Source of the DNA: Proales similis
Lineage: Eukaryota > Rotifera > Eurotatoria > Ploima > Proalidae
Direction of reading: 5' to 3'
Assembly (NCBI GenBank): GCA_019059635.1
Contig: JAGVRJ010000001.1
Span: 2,356,001-2,420,000, forward strand
Length of the DNA stretch: 64,000 bases
Shown: positions 10,482 to 29,601 of the stretch, piece after piece
Layout of the letters: every line of letters begins with the position of its first letter
Position numbering within the stretch: position 1 is the stretch's first letter
The notes under the pieces: model-generated
The model's input: only the letters and a program-made list of their open reading frames with translations
What the model was told of the DNA's origin: nothing
Databases searched by the model: none
Translations under genes and position numbers: made by a program

Positions 10482-13400
10482 ATGGAGATGGAAAAAATTG
10501 AGCGAATTTCAGTCTACGAATGCGATTCTGTAAGTGAAATGGCTCTTTTGGGGACTCAAGTACACTTGGCTGAGCACGGTTTGCCAAAGGCGTTCTATTT
10601 ATTTGGAACAAACGAAGCCAGAAAGACCTATCGTGTGCTGCAGATAAACAGAATGGGCGACCCGAACGTGCTGAGCATTCATGAAGAAAATGTAGGCGAT
10701 TTGATTGTCCTTTAATCTGATAACCGGGTGGAACGATCATTTGCAAAAGAGAGAGCTCGATCGAAAAGAAGCGGAGGTGATGGCCAACTCGATAAAAGCA
10801 AACAGCAAGCAGCTCATTAGAGTGCATTTGGGCCAGGCTCTGATCGGCTTTGTGCGCTTTACCGAAGGCTATTACATGATAATGGTCAATCGCAGTCTTC
10901 CGGTCGCCGTGCTTGGCTACCATCAGATCTACACGATCGAAGAGTCGAGCATGCTCTACATTCCCAGAGTAGAGAAGAGCTCAAAGGAAATGAACGCCGA
11001 CGAACAGCGGTGAGCTCTCACTTGGCTCGTCTGCTGCTGGTTTGAAATTGATTTGAACTTTTTCAAAGATATTTGAAAATGTTCCAGGCGATTGACTTGC
11101 GTTCGAACTTCTACTACAGCCACAGCTACGATCTGAGCGAGACTCTTCAGAACAATTTAAGCAAGCGTCACCATGCCGCTCGGAGCGGCTGCGACAAGTT
11201 CAAGTGGAACGGCTTCTTGATCGAACCGATGCGCACACGCGTGCATTGCGCCTGGATCACAGAGCTCATTCACGGCTACTTGTCGCAATCGAGTTTGAAC
11301 ATATTCGGCTGCACCGTGTTTATAACGCTGATCGGTCGCCGCTCGCAAAAGTTCGCCGGCACTCGATTTCTGAAGCGCGGCGGCACCTACGAGGTAACTG
11401 GTTGCCGGTCGACCTTGCTCCTAGTTCAACTCGCATTGGCTGCTGAAAAAAAAAGGGATTTGTGGCGAACGAAGTCGAAACCGAGCAGATCGTTCACAAC
11501 GCGGCCGTCTCTTCGTTCAAGAAGGGTCTATTCACCTCGTTCGTTCAGATAAGAGGATCGATTCCGTTAATCTGGTCGCAGGATCCCCGCGCAGTTCCCA
11601 AACCGCCCATAATCAGTAAATTCATTCGCTCTCTTGCTCTCTGGCTGCTTCTCAAATCAATTCGCCCGACCAGTTGACACCATCGATCCATTTGCGGTTG
11701 TGTGTGCCCAACACTTTAAACAGCTGCTCAAGCGATTTGGCGCGCCCATAGTCGTTCTCAATCTGGTCAAAGTGAGTTGCATTTCCGATCGGCTAAATTC
11801 GGCCAGCAACGCTCAAGGCTAGTTTCAAAGCTGAAAGAAAAGCGGCCTCAAGAAAGTCTGCTCGCGCAAGAGTTCGAACAGGCCATAAACTACTTGCGGC
11901 AATTCCTGCCCGACGAAAACTACATTCGCTATATCGGCTTTGACATGGCGCGTTATAACAAGATGTAAGTAGGCCGCTTGGTTGGCGTCCATCGGTGACA
12001 ACTAGTGAATGTTGGGCACTTTAAGGGATAAAGAAAACCTGTTCAATCGGTTGTTTGAGATAGCCGAGGATTGCGTCAATCGGACCGGGTTTTTCAGCAA
12101 TTTCAGTAGGAAAGGCGCTCAAGGCTTGTCTGATCAAGAGTAGGGTCGAAACAAAGCGCGCAGGGACAAGTCCAACTGACTAATCTGATTGAACAAGGAG
12201 CGCAGAACGACGTATTCAGACCGGCGTGATCCGAGTGAACTGTGTCGACTGTCTGGATCGAACCAACACTGCCATGTACGTGATTGGCAAGTGCGCGCTG
12301 GCCAAGCAGGTGCTTCCTTCAGAATCGGAATGATCTCAATGGTCGATTAAAGTTAAAGTTCGTGTTGCTTAGCTCTACGCGCTAGGAATAATCGCAAAGC
12401 CAAAACTGGGCGACAACGGCCTCTGCGAGAAGATGCTCATCGAATTGTACGAGAACTGCGGGTAAGCTCAGCCCACCGGCGGTCCCTGTAATCTGGATGC
12501 AACCTAAGACGGCTCGAATGAGCAGAAATGCCATCGCCTTGCAGTACGCTGGCTCTCAGCTTGTTCACCGAGTGGACACCTACAACAAGAGCTCGCTGAT
12601 GGGCCAGTCCAGAGACATGATTCACACCATCTCTCGCTACTACAGCAACGCCTTCGCTGGCAAGCCCGCATCGCCTTTTCGCTATATTCCTATTGAATTC
12701 ACGATCGATGGTTGTAGACGCGGACAAGCAGAATGCGCTCAACCTTTTCCTCGGAGTCTATCGGCCCGCAAATGCCGAATGTCACATTTGGGACTTGCCC
12801 ACTGATCGCTACCTGCACGACCTCGTCATTCATCATCAATGGAAGCTCATTAACAGGTGAACGCAATCTCCTGGCTTCAGTCAAGTCAAGGGAATAAGTC
12901 AGCTGGAGAGAAGCTTGCACAGTTAACGCCATCATTTCGGCAGGTACTTGACATGGATCGAAAAGGAGACGTTCGATCGACTTCCTCTGCCCTCGCACAC
13001 TCCAGGTTTGTAGCATCGACGATTCGAACCAACCGATCAAAGAGAACTCAGTCGGCTTGCAACTAGACGATGGCGACGAGAACGTCGGCTGCCAGTCGAG
13101 CAGAGCAATCGGCTCATTCGAGCATTTTTATTCGCCGTTTCGCTTGTCCGCGTTCCACGAGATATTCTATTTTAACAATCTGAACACAAATCGAATCACT
13201 CCGAACTCAGAGAGCAGCAGCCTCACTGGCAACTTCATGTCCATATTCGACCCATTCAAGAGCCGACGCAAGCGAATGGTCGATGCCAAGTAACCGCCTT
13301 GAACCGTGCCAATCCTTTTATACGCTCTCAAAGAAAGCGCCTTCAATCTTTAGGGTGGAGAGCCAAAAGGCCGCCGCTGCCCTAAATTATTCCGCTGCGT

Positions 13401-13893
13401 CTTCCGAAGAGGAGCTCACCGACGACGTGACTTTTGTTGTTAGCGAGCAGACCGAAATTCGGCTAGAATCAGTCAAACAGGTCAGTACGGCGCTTGGAAG
13501 TTGCTTAAATCGAGCTTAGAACTCAACGAAATGAAGAAGGGTAACGAGCCAAAGCATTTAAGACGCGGCGACGTGGAAGCCAGCTTGGAGCTCGGCCCTA
13601 GCGAGCGAAGCCTCGAAATATACAAGAAATATGTAGAGACGAGTGAAAGGAGCCGGCCAGTCTATGTGATGGTTCGAAGCTCGCTGACTCGATCGGACTT
13701 GGAGATTACCAGAAACAGCCGCGAGAAATGGTCCAAGAACATCGAACTCGACTATTTGACCGGCGATGGGCGAACCTATCTGAGCGAGAACAGCAAGCGC
13801 ATCTATCAGCTTTATGATAGCGTGTCGAAAAACGGTGCCCATGAGCTTGCGGACAAAAGCGTCGCTCTCTACCAAGATTACGTTAGCAGGTAG
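10482..13893 (+). CDS. FIG4: FIG4 polyphosphoinositide 5-phosphatase (SAC3)
   Basis: A SAC-domain phosphatase that follows FIG4 colinearly. Signatures are [17 protein letters not shown], the SAC segments [20 protein letters not shown] and [12 protein letters not shown], and the catalytic CX5R loop in [21 protein letters not shown] and a short C-terminal LYDSVSK...LYQDYVSR tail like that of vertebrate FIG4 follow. Family knowledge: FIG4 acts with PIKfyve and VAC14 on late endosomes and removes the 5-phosphate of PI(3,5)P2. More than ten exons are separated by short introns, for example 10692-10749 after HEEN. The Ser-rich acidic insert (SSEEELTDD) sits where FIG4 also has an acidic linker. An in-frame ATG at 10392 exists, but 10482 has the better context and matches the family start. 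Confidence 0.93.
12890..12916 (+). repeat. 27-nt sequence shared with 16902-16928, copy 1
   Basis: A 27-base string inside a FIG4 intron (after codons for HHQWKLIN) is identical to one about 4 kb away upstream of the ShK gene. The flanks do not match. It is not a simple repeat. Confidence 0.7.
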
Positions 13894-14560
<667 letters not shown>

Positions 14561-14593
14561 ATTCATTCATATCTAAGTCACCAATTACCCCCC

Positions 14594-14609
14594 GGCCCTT
14601 TTCAGGGCC
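14594..14609 (+). terminator. Histone mRNA 3' stem-loop
   Basis: GGCCCTTTTCAGGGCC forms a six-base-pair stem with a four-base loop. It is the metazoan replication-dependent histone 3'-end element bound by SLBP, 34 bases after the H4 stop. Confidence 0.95.
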
Positions 14610-14926
14610 ATCAAATTCTCTTGTGTTCAGATGCGAAAATAGACTTGCGAACGACCTGCTCGTTCTCACTTTCCTTTGAGTGTTGTACAATAAAAACCAG
14701 GTTTTATGCGTAATTTTGCAAACGCTGCGTCATGCTTCAGTGCATTTCTCTCTATGCGTCATCGCGAAACTTGTCGTAACTTGCTCGTCTCATTTCAGGC
14801 CAAAGTGACATGTTTAGCCACCTCTTTAGGGGCAATGGCGGCTGTCCTCCATCACTCCTCGTGTCCCCTTATTTCTTAATTCTTCCAGTCGGAACTCCTG
14901 AGTTTAGGTGAGAGCTTTAGGTGAAT

Positions 14927-16696
14927 ATGACTAGCATTCCTGGACAGGAAGAACCCGTATTGTGCCGGTCAAAGGTAATATACCTCGGCACGTCTGTGTT
15001 CGCCGAGCAGGCCAGGAAGATCAAGCAGTCAAAGCTTACACTGGATCAGCTGCAGGACTCCATCGCTGATAGGTATCCGGTCGATGGCTCTACGCTCTAC
15101 GTGAAAGGTTTTTACTTGAATTGCCATTTGATTTGTTTTTACCCTCTAAATGTACTCGGCCAATTTAGGGATTGAGACGTGGCTCACTGTGTTGCCCAGC
15201 GGTATACAAATGGAGCATGTCAACGCCGATTCATCTTTGCCCGTTGGTGCCCTCTTTTTCTACCCCATCAAGAGCCTCGTTTACTGCGGAGCGTTAAAAT
15301 TTGTAATCATGGACATGGACCAAAAGAGGCAGAAATTGTGGCGCTTTGTTCCGATCGACAGTGACATGGCCAAAAAAGACCGCTTCAGGCACAATCCTCC
15401 GCTTTTGTCTCTATTGCTCTTGGCGGTAGATCCCTCAACCAAAAAGCAAACGATTGAATGCCATTTGTTTGTGGTCAACGACTACGAGCTCTCGCTGCGT
15501 TTCGTTCAGTGCTGCCAAAGGGCGTTCTTTCAGAACAAACAATCTGTGAGTCAATTCTTCAAGGCTCATGGCAACCTGCCCGTAGTCTACTGCGTAAAAG
15601 ATGAGCTCACAGACCGAAACGATCGACGCATGGTGGTCAAGAGCTTTGATTCGCACGGCTTTTTCTACATGACTCCGAACACTCCAATCGAGAGCTGGTA
15701 CTTGAGGGGATCGTTCGACTCGTCAGTCTATGCGCAGAGGCTGGCCACGTTGAATAATCAGGAAGGTGGCGAGTCGATGTCTAGAGTGAAGCACGGAGGA
15801 CGTCTAATGAAACAAGAGAGATCAATTGATCCAGAGACTGGCAACAATATTGAGACTCGATGGTATTCATTCAGTAGCGACGACCTGAACGAGCTCTTGG
15901 CACAGCAAGACGAGCTTGCAATCGATGGGCAGCGCCAAGTGATTGTCACTCGAGAGAGGACTCCGTCCCCCATAATTATCGAGAAGCTGGTCAAGCACAA
16001 GGCCCCTCGGGTGATTGTCAAGGAAGTTCATATGGAAGAGCCTGCAGAGGCGCCGATAAAAATGATTCAACAGCAAATTTCCAATCTTGCCGACGAACGA
16101 TTCGGAAGTTGGACCGATAGAATCAAGTCGAGATTTCCTCTAAGGAGACGCGAAATCGGAGCTGAGAGCCAAATTGCGCCCGGAGCCCCGACCTATCCTT
16201 ACTCGGATATCGGCTATCCCACAGCAGGCGATAGACCAAGAGGCGGGCCGCCTTTTCCCTTTCAAAGAGAAGCTTATTCTAATTATTCAAGAATGGACTC
16301 GGCTTACCAACAGGCGCCGATCTACTCTCGTCCACCGCCAGGCCCCTCTTACGCAGAACCTTCATTCGAAGCTCCCTACTATCCGCCAATGCAACCGCAA
16401 AGGCCCCCGCCCCCGCCTCCTAATGTGCCGCCTTTTCCTCAGACGGACATGTTCGACTACGACAGTATTATCAGAAGGAGCTACTTCAATCGTAGCCATC
16501 GTTCAGGTTGGCTCGTCTCTGTTTCTCGTTTAGTCTAAAATTTCAGAATTTAATCTCCGAACGGTCGAGTTTAGCGCTAGGAGGATACGGGAAAGATAGC
16601 GACCCATATTTCGACTATGGACAGAATCGACGCCCAAGACAAAGAAATCGAGCATCACCTGGCGACTCTTGTTCTTACGGAAGATGCTCGAGGTGA
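14927..16696 (+). CDS. PTB/PID-like domain protein with proline-rich tail
   Basis: Three exons, introns 15108-15168 and 16507-16574. The first 160 residues resemble a phosphotyrosine-binding (PTB/PID) fold: VIYLGTSVFAEQARKIKQ, GSTLYVKGIETWLTVLPSG, FYPIKSLVYCG, and the closing helix-like LSLRFVQCCQRAFFQNK. A middle part with charged segments follows, then a Pro/Tyr/Gln-rich tail (PPPGPSYAEPSFEAPYYPP and a run of Pro) that could bind SH3 or WW domains. An adaptor role is inference from this layout. No named orthologue is recognised. The end is uncertain: the frame stops at 16694-16696, but a GTGAGA donor at that point could splice to a short Ser-rich exon ending at 16811, next to an AATAAA. Confidence 0.68.
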
Positions 16697-16901
16697 GAGA
16701 GGAGACGAGCAGCGAGTTCTCTCTCGCTTTTCTAGATCTTCATCTCAAGGATGGAGCTTTTCCTCTCGATTTAAGTGCAGCAAACATTCTCTTCTTCTTC
16801 TGCTTCAATAAACCATGTACAACCAGTTTTGCGCATTTTATTTTCTCCACTGTCTTACGCTGACGCCCGTCGACTCGAGCGTTCACTCAAATCGGATGAA
16901 C

Positions 16902-16928
16902 GGGAATAAGTCAGCTGGAGAGAAGCTT
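16902..16928 (+). repeat. 27-nt sequence shared with 12890-12916, copy 2
   Basis: The second exact copy, lying about 90 bases upstream of the ShK-type gene. Both copies are in the same orientation. Confidence 0.7.
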
Positions 16929-17019
16929 TCCGACTCAATCGTACTCAATCTTCGTCTCGCTCTAAATTTTAATCAAACCAAAGGCCCGAACAGCAAACTC
17001 TGATCGTTTTAATAGAACA

Positions 17020-18037
17020 ATGCGACTTCATTTTACCGGTAAATATCTAAAATTCAAATCAGTCTGTTAAGCGGCACATACGCTAACCACGAAAAAGGCT
17101 TCCTGGCCCTGGCACTTGTACTGGCCATAGGCTCAGCTAAAGAATACGATTCTAAAGTAAATCAACATACAAACTGAAATTGATTAAATTGTTTTGAAAA
17201 AGTGCGCCACTAGACCGAGAGCCGACTAGAGCCGGTCACAACGGCTTTAGTTGCAACCGCACTTACCAATCTGGCCGTGGGCGTTCTACAAAGCTTGGCA
17301 AGCCAAATCTTCAAACCATCAGAACATCAAGACGTACGACCTCTTGCACTTCTCTTGAGCCCAAGTAACCAGCATTCTTTTTCTTTCGTCTACTCTAGAC
17401 TGTTCTGTTCGGTCGAGCGGTGAGAATAAACGTGTGCGGTGACACTTGTGCGAAGGTGACCGACCGTGGCTCTGGACTCAGTGCGACTGGAAACGGTTCG
17501 TCCATGGAAGTAGGGCAATATCACGAATGAATAAATGCCTCAGACTGACGTTCAACTCGTTCGAAGGAAGCACTGAGGATTGCGACCACTCAGCTCTTTA
17601 CTGACCTGATGAAGCGCGGCATTCTAAGTCTGCACAACTTGTGTGACTTGAACCTCCATCTGCCCCACCCAGATCAGCAAACGTGCCCAGGTGTCACCAT
17701 TTCGCCGTGCGACTTGACCCATCCGCTCGTCACCACGCCCGGTACGCCCGGCTCACTGGCTGGCTCATTTCATCACGCGATAAGACTTACTAACTCATTT
17801 CAAACTAGCGCCATGCAAAAACATTCTGGGCGACTCGTACTGCAACGCCAATGTGGCTCGATGCGAGGAGCACATTTACCAGCCGTTCATGCACCACAAT
17901 TGTCTCAAGGCTTGCACGTAAGTGCGCGTGTTCCTAACTTGTACCAAGCACCATAACGACGTTGATAAATGCTCGTCAGACAAGGCACGTGCGTGTTCAA
18001 ACCGACGCCCAACGACCCGTGCAAAGTGTCATTCTAA
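17020..18037 (+). CDS. Secreted cysteine-rich protein with ShK-like C-terminal domain
   Basis: Several short exons can be joined in one frame. A signal peptide, MRLHFTGFLALALVLAIGSA, is followed by a region of about 60 residues with an Ala/Leu/Val-rich segment, then INVCGDTCAKVTDRGSG and a helix-like part. The C-terminus has the ShK spacing: CKNILGDSYCNANVARCEEH, then YQPFMHHNCLKACTQGTC. Family knowledge: ShKT domains occur in secreted proteins, extracellular enzymes and some channel-blocking peptides; no toxin role is implied here. The central junctions (57-59 nt introns near 17038-17096 and 17157-17213) are inferred from frame and GT/AG. The protein as a whole is not recognised. Confidence 0.6.
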
Positions 18038-18627
18038 ACGCCCAGATCTTGGATTAAAAACTCTGTTTTATTAGTTCTAATATAAATTGGGACTATTTAG
18101 CCAGCAGATTATTGCGGCCTCTTAATCCTGATTATAATAAGTTAAAAGCGGTAAAGACTAAGGGTGGCTAGCCTAAGCTTGTGATCGGTCGATGATAACG
18201 CTTGAAGAATAGAAGAGGCAGAGCTGGAGCGGTTTGCAGGGTGTGCAGGACAGGGATAGTGAAGCCAACAATCGGGCGCCAAATGGACGCTTTCAAGGCA
18301 CTGCGTTTCAAAAATAGACGTCAGAGGTGATCTCCCGGCTCCGGTGTTTGTTGAATATGTGGACAAATATGCAAAATGAGGAAAGGGAAGGTTGAAAAAC
18401 AGAAAGGAGGGCTGTCTAACACGTCAAACACGTCTTTCCCCGAGCTGCGCGTGCTTGAATCGCTCAACGACGAAACGAGATGATTGAAGTAAAATGGCTC
18501 ATTGTTTGCTGATCCGTGTCTTTTTTTTGGCGTTTTTTTTTAATTTTTTTTTGGTTAATTTTTTCTGTGTCTAGTTTGGTCTTTTGTTGGTCTTTGAGAG
18601 GGGCACGACGATCATGATGGCGGATGC
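18038..18627. other. Convergent 3' region between the ShK gene and SERCA
   Basis: Contains the ShK 3' UTR and, on the minus strand, the 3' UTR of the short SERCA isoform. Long T runs at about 18520-18560 are A runs on the SERCA strand. No coding frame was recognised. Confidence 0.5.
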
Positions 18628-26261
<7,634 letters not shown>

Positions 26262-26334
26262 TACTTCGAGCGAGGATCGAACTCGCGGCCTTCTGCGTGT
26301 AAAGCAGACGTGATAACCACTACACCATCGAAGC
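26262..26334 (-). tRNA. tRNA-Val (TAC anticodon)
   Basis: A 73-nt cloverleaf on the minus strand. The acceptor strand GCTTCGA pairs with TCGAAGT. The D arm contains TGTAGTGGTTATCAC, the anticodon loop is TTTACAC (TAC at 34-36), and the T arm has GAGTTCGATCCTC. No intron. A run of six T follows on the tRNA strand (plus AAAAAA before it), a pol III terminator. Confidence 0.95.
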
Positions 26335-26525
26335 GTTGTAAGCCATGCCCTTATAACTGTTTATGAACCAACGTCAACTCAGTGCAGTCCTCCAATTTGA
26401 CCGCAATTTGATTGAAATGAGCGCGTAGATCTGCTTTTGCGGCTGTTTAATTCAATTCAAAATTTGGTTTGTGCAAATCGTCAACTCTCACGTGTGCAGC
26501 CGCCAGTTTGTGCAAATCGGATGGA

Positions 26526-27436
26526 ATGGAATTAAATGCTGAAATCGGGGTTCTATCAAGGGCAGACGGCTCTTCTAAACTAGTTAATTGTAAATGCTCT
26601 ATTTTTCTTCCTTTCAAATTGCAAATGACACTATTGCGCTATGATGATGGTTACTTGTAAAGCAAAAACAGCTCAGGTTTGTGCAATCTATGGCCCTGGC
26701 GAAGTGAAAATATCAAAAGAACTGTCAGGACGAGCATTTGTAAATGTTACCTATCGTCCTCGGACAGGCAATTCGAGTAATTTCTCGTTTCAGTCGCTCT
26801 TTATGCTTAAATTTATCGCTTACGTTTCGACAAAGCAACTAGAGAAAAAGAGCTGGAATTTCTAATCAAAAGCGTTTGTGACGGAGTTATTCTCACCAAT
26901 TTTCATCCCCGAACCGCCATCCATATTATTCTGCAAGAGCTTGAAACAGACGGTTCTGTATGTTGCTCGCTTTGCAATTTCATTTTCTCTTTTCACTTAC
27001 GCTCAAGTGACGTAAAAGCATTTGGCAACTGCATTGAATTCAGTCTGCTTGGCCTTGCTCGATGCTAATCTGCCGCTGAAATACCCGTTCATCGCCGTGA
27101 ATTGTTGTCTATTAGACGATCAGACAATTCTTAATCCGAGTCTAAAACAAGAACAGGTAGAGACAATTGAATGCATTCACAATTGAGCGTCGTACTCACT
27201 CAAATTTCGTCTCCCTTTTGTTTCCGCTGGTTGCTGATCAGGAGGCCAACGTAATGGGCACATTCGTATTCGAAACCGTGGAAAGAGAATGTATTTCAAT
27301 GTTTGTGAACGGCATTGTTGAGCACGAACGTTTGATGAAGCTGATCGACGAATGCAAAGCGCATGCGTTTGATGAACTCTTCCCGAGCATGAGTCAGATT
27401 ATCACAAGGGCCTACAGACCAAAGGAAATAAACTAG
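26526..27436 (+). CDS. EXOSC5: Exosome component 5 (RRP46)
   Basis: An RNase PH-fold subunit of the exosome core ring, structural rather than catalytic in animals. Exons join as MELNAEIGVLSRADGSSKLV, then NSKTAQVCAIYGPGEVKISK; ELEFLIKSVCDGVILTNFHP; and a last exon with GTFVFETVERECISM and HAFDELFPSM. These align colinearly with the RRP46 motifs LSR.DGS, YGP.EVK.SKE and HPRT. Introns are short. The start ATG at 26526 gives a protein that begins just before the first beta strand, so the N-terminus is short compared with vertebrates. An AATAAA-like signal lies just upstream of the stop. The neighbouring tRNA-Val is on the opposite strand. Confidence 0.88.
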
Positions 27437-27518
27437 AAACAGACAAACTTTTATTTTAAATATATTTTCTCTTCATAAGACTGATAATTCGGACCAATTC
27501 AGTGTCGTTGATGTCGTT

Positions 27519-29126
27519 CTATGTTACAGAACGGAGAAATTGGTCCAAGAATGGACCATTGCGACCGAACGGGTCCTCGGGCACAATGAATTTGTCGCCA
27601 ACAAACATATATTGCAACAGGCTCTGTTCAACAAATTCTTTGCAGGCCGGATTTTCTTGGATTAGATCTCGAAAGCGGTCGTTAGAGACTATGACGCCGT
27701 TGTAGGACCGGGCAATACTAAGAATGAGCCGGTCGTCGTAGGGGACGATTCTTTGGCCATTCACGTTCCGTGACGGCGTGTAGGTGAGAAAATTCTTTGA
27801 CTCGAGCGCGTCGAGAATCTCCGGATTCAAGGTCGGTGGACGAGAGTCGCGGCGTCGTCTGAACTGAGGCACCAGAACGGTGATGTTGCGATGGCCTCGC
27901 TCGTAAAAGAACTCAACCGCGAGTCGAATGCCTTTGGACGAGAAATAATTGCCGAACTGCTTGCCGTGAGCAAATGCAACATTGCTGCCGTCAATTACAA
28001 TATAACGAAGCGACCGGTCGCCACTTGTCATTGGCATAAGTGACTCAACATCGCGCACTGGCCCAGGACTTGCCAACGCCCTCATTGGATGCATACTTTG
28101 ACTTCGCGATTGTCGCTTATTGCATTTCTTCGCCATTTTCTGGCCATTGAGACCACCGCTGGGCCGCCTGCTTTTCTTCGGTGCTTGCCCAGAAACGCTT
28201 TCGCTTGCAGTCCGCTCCTCCGCAAGGTTGTTTGTCGATCGAGATCTCGACTCTAGGGCCAGCATGTTCAATTGCCCTAGCGCCCAGATTTTCTTCTCGT
28301 CCGGCATCACCGATAGCAGCTGCCACATTCGGTTCCCTTTGTTATGCAGCTCTTGCTCTCTACTAAAGCCCTGCGTCTCAAACATGTGCTTGTACAATTC
28401 TAATGGGCTTGCATGCCCCTTCTCACTCTGCAGAATTGGCTCATCTGGTTTGCTGCTTTGTGCTGCCGGGTCAGACCGCTCTGGTCTCCAATTCAATATC
28501 TGCTCTCCTGGCGCCTCATACTCATGGTCGCAGTTAACGCTCTTCAGCTCTGCAGCGAATATTTCGCCCGTTTCTGAGTTCTCCTCTACACTTTTGCTGC
28601 TATTTGACGACGATGCTGCCTCTTTGGCCCGATCAGAGTCTGTGGGTGCCAAAATATTTGACGATGAGTTTATTCTGTTCAATTCCAAGTCAATGCTGCA
28701 CTTGACCGCGCTCACATCGGCCAGAAGACCTTGTAGGGTCAAATTGAATGAGCTGTCGGCCTTTTCGGATAGACGCATGTAAACTTGATAGGCTTTCGTT
28801 AGCTCGCTAAGATAGTTTGCGTTCAATAGTTTTTCGATTTGCCGCTTTTTTAGATGAGGTATTTGAACGACATATTCGGGATGGCAGATGGCATTCACGT
28901 ATTTCACTTGTTGATCGGGGAAGCGCGAAGGCTTCTTAAATCGAAGCCAGACGCTGGCCGCTTTGTCAGATTGTTCGTATTCAAACTGGGCTTCGAATGC
29001 CGACGCCAGAATCGGTCGTTGCTCTTCGACAAGCGCGATCTGGTCCAAGCGAATGAGCACCGAGTTGTTCATTTTATCGCCATCAGCTGATTGCGATTCA
29101 TTCGGCGCGTTCGAAGCAGCGAGCAT
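27519..29126 (-). CDS. NYN-domain endoribonuclease (N4BP1/KHNYN/Regnase family)
   Basis: A single-exon protein of 535 residues. The C-terminal 170 residues form an NYN/PIN-like nuclease: YIVIDGSNVAFAHG, NITVLVPQFRRRRDSRPP, TPSRNVNGQRIVPYDDRLIL, GVIVSNDRFRDL and YMFVGDKFIVPEDPFGRNGP. The acidic residues (DGSN, DDR, SND) expected to bind Mg2+ are present. It ends right after the nuclease domain, without the CCCH zinc finger of Regnase/ZC3H12, so N4BP1 or KHNYN type is more likely. The N-terminal 350 residues are weakly conserved, and the first part may hold a KH-like fold (not certain). Family knowledge: these enzymes degrade mRNA or foreign RNA in immune control. Confidence 0.85.
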   Translation of the reverse strand: MLAASNAPNESQSADGDKMNNSVLIRLDQIALVEEQRPILASAFEAQFEYEQSDKAASVWLRFKKPSRFPDQQVKYVNAICHPEYVVQIPHLKKRQIEKLLNANYLSELTKAYQVYMRLSEKADSSFNLTLQGLLADVSAVKCSIDLELNRINSSSNILAPTDSDRAKEAASSSNSSKSVEENSETGEIFAAELKSVNCDHEYEAPGEQILNWRPERSDPAAQSSKPDEPILQSEKGHASPLELYKHMFETQGFSREQELHNKGNRMWQLLSVMPDEKKIWALGQLNMLALESRSRSTNNLAEERTASESVSGQAPKKSRRPSGGLNGQKMAKKCNKRQSRSQSMHPMRALASPGPVRDVESLMPMTSGDRSLRYIVIDGSNVAFAHGKQFGNYFSSKGIRLAVEFFYERGHRNITVLVPQFRRRRDSRPPTLNPEILDALESKNFLTYTPSRNVNGQRIVPYDDRLILSIARSYNGVIVSNDRFRDLIQENPACKEFVEQSLLQYMFVGDKFIVPEDPFGRNGPFLDQFLRSVT

Positions 29127-29170
29127 ACTCGCTTCTCTTTGCTTCTCATTACTTGCTTGCTATTTTGTAA

Positions 29171-29509
29171 ATGCCCAGCTCCGAATTAAACAAAGCTGTC
29201 TTCCAAACTGCTCCTTTGTTTGTCGCCTTTTCGCTTCTAATTCAAAGGCCTGTGCATTACGAAATCGTTTGTCTTATTCGAAAACTTTTTCTTCGACATT
29301 ATAATCCCGTGTACACTCCAGCTGCTGCTGAATTAATTAGGGCCGCTTTCAAGCAGTCGATTGGACTCTTTGTTTGTCCGCATTTCTACCATTTCGTCCC
29401 TGGGTGTCGATGATATTTTTCGTTTTTTTTTTAACTTGAACAATTTTTGCCAATCTATTGCTACGAAAGACACGCCAGGTCTTTGGAGAGCTGGCAAGAA
29501 GATTTGTAG
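29171..29509 (+). CDS. Small unrecognised gene, two exons
   Basis: A reading frame starts MPSSELNKAVFQTAPLFVAF and runs to LFVCPHFYHFVPG. A 66-nt GT-AG intron (29404-29469), typical for this genome, joins it to HARSLESWQEDL and a stop, giving about 90 residues. The middle HYEIVCLIRKLFLRHYNP is basic and amphipathic and faintly like an LYR-motif protein, but I do not assign it. It starts 45 bases from the divergent NYN gene. It stops only 92 bases before the RAD51D start with no AATAAA between, so it may share a transcript with RAD51D. If the intron is retained, a different frame runs to 29582. Confidence 0.42.
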
Positions 29510-29601
29510 AGAATCTGTCAAGTTAGTTGTGCCAGTGCCAATAGTTTACAACCTCAAGAGTGAGGCTGGGGCAAAAAAGTAGTAGCCCGAGGTAGTCGGC
29601 A

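Noticed and set aside
28120-28782. A plus-strand frame of about 220 codons, Ser/Cys-rich
   Set aside because: Antisense to the NYN gene; composition is that of reversed coding sequence.
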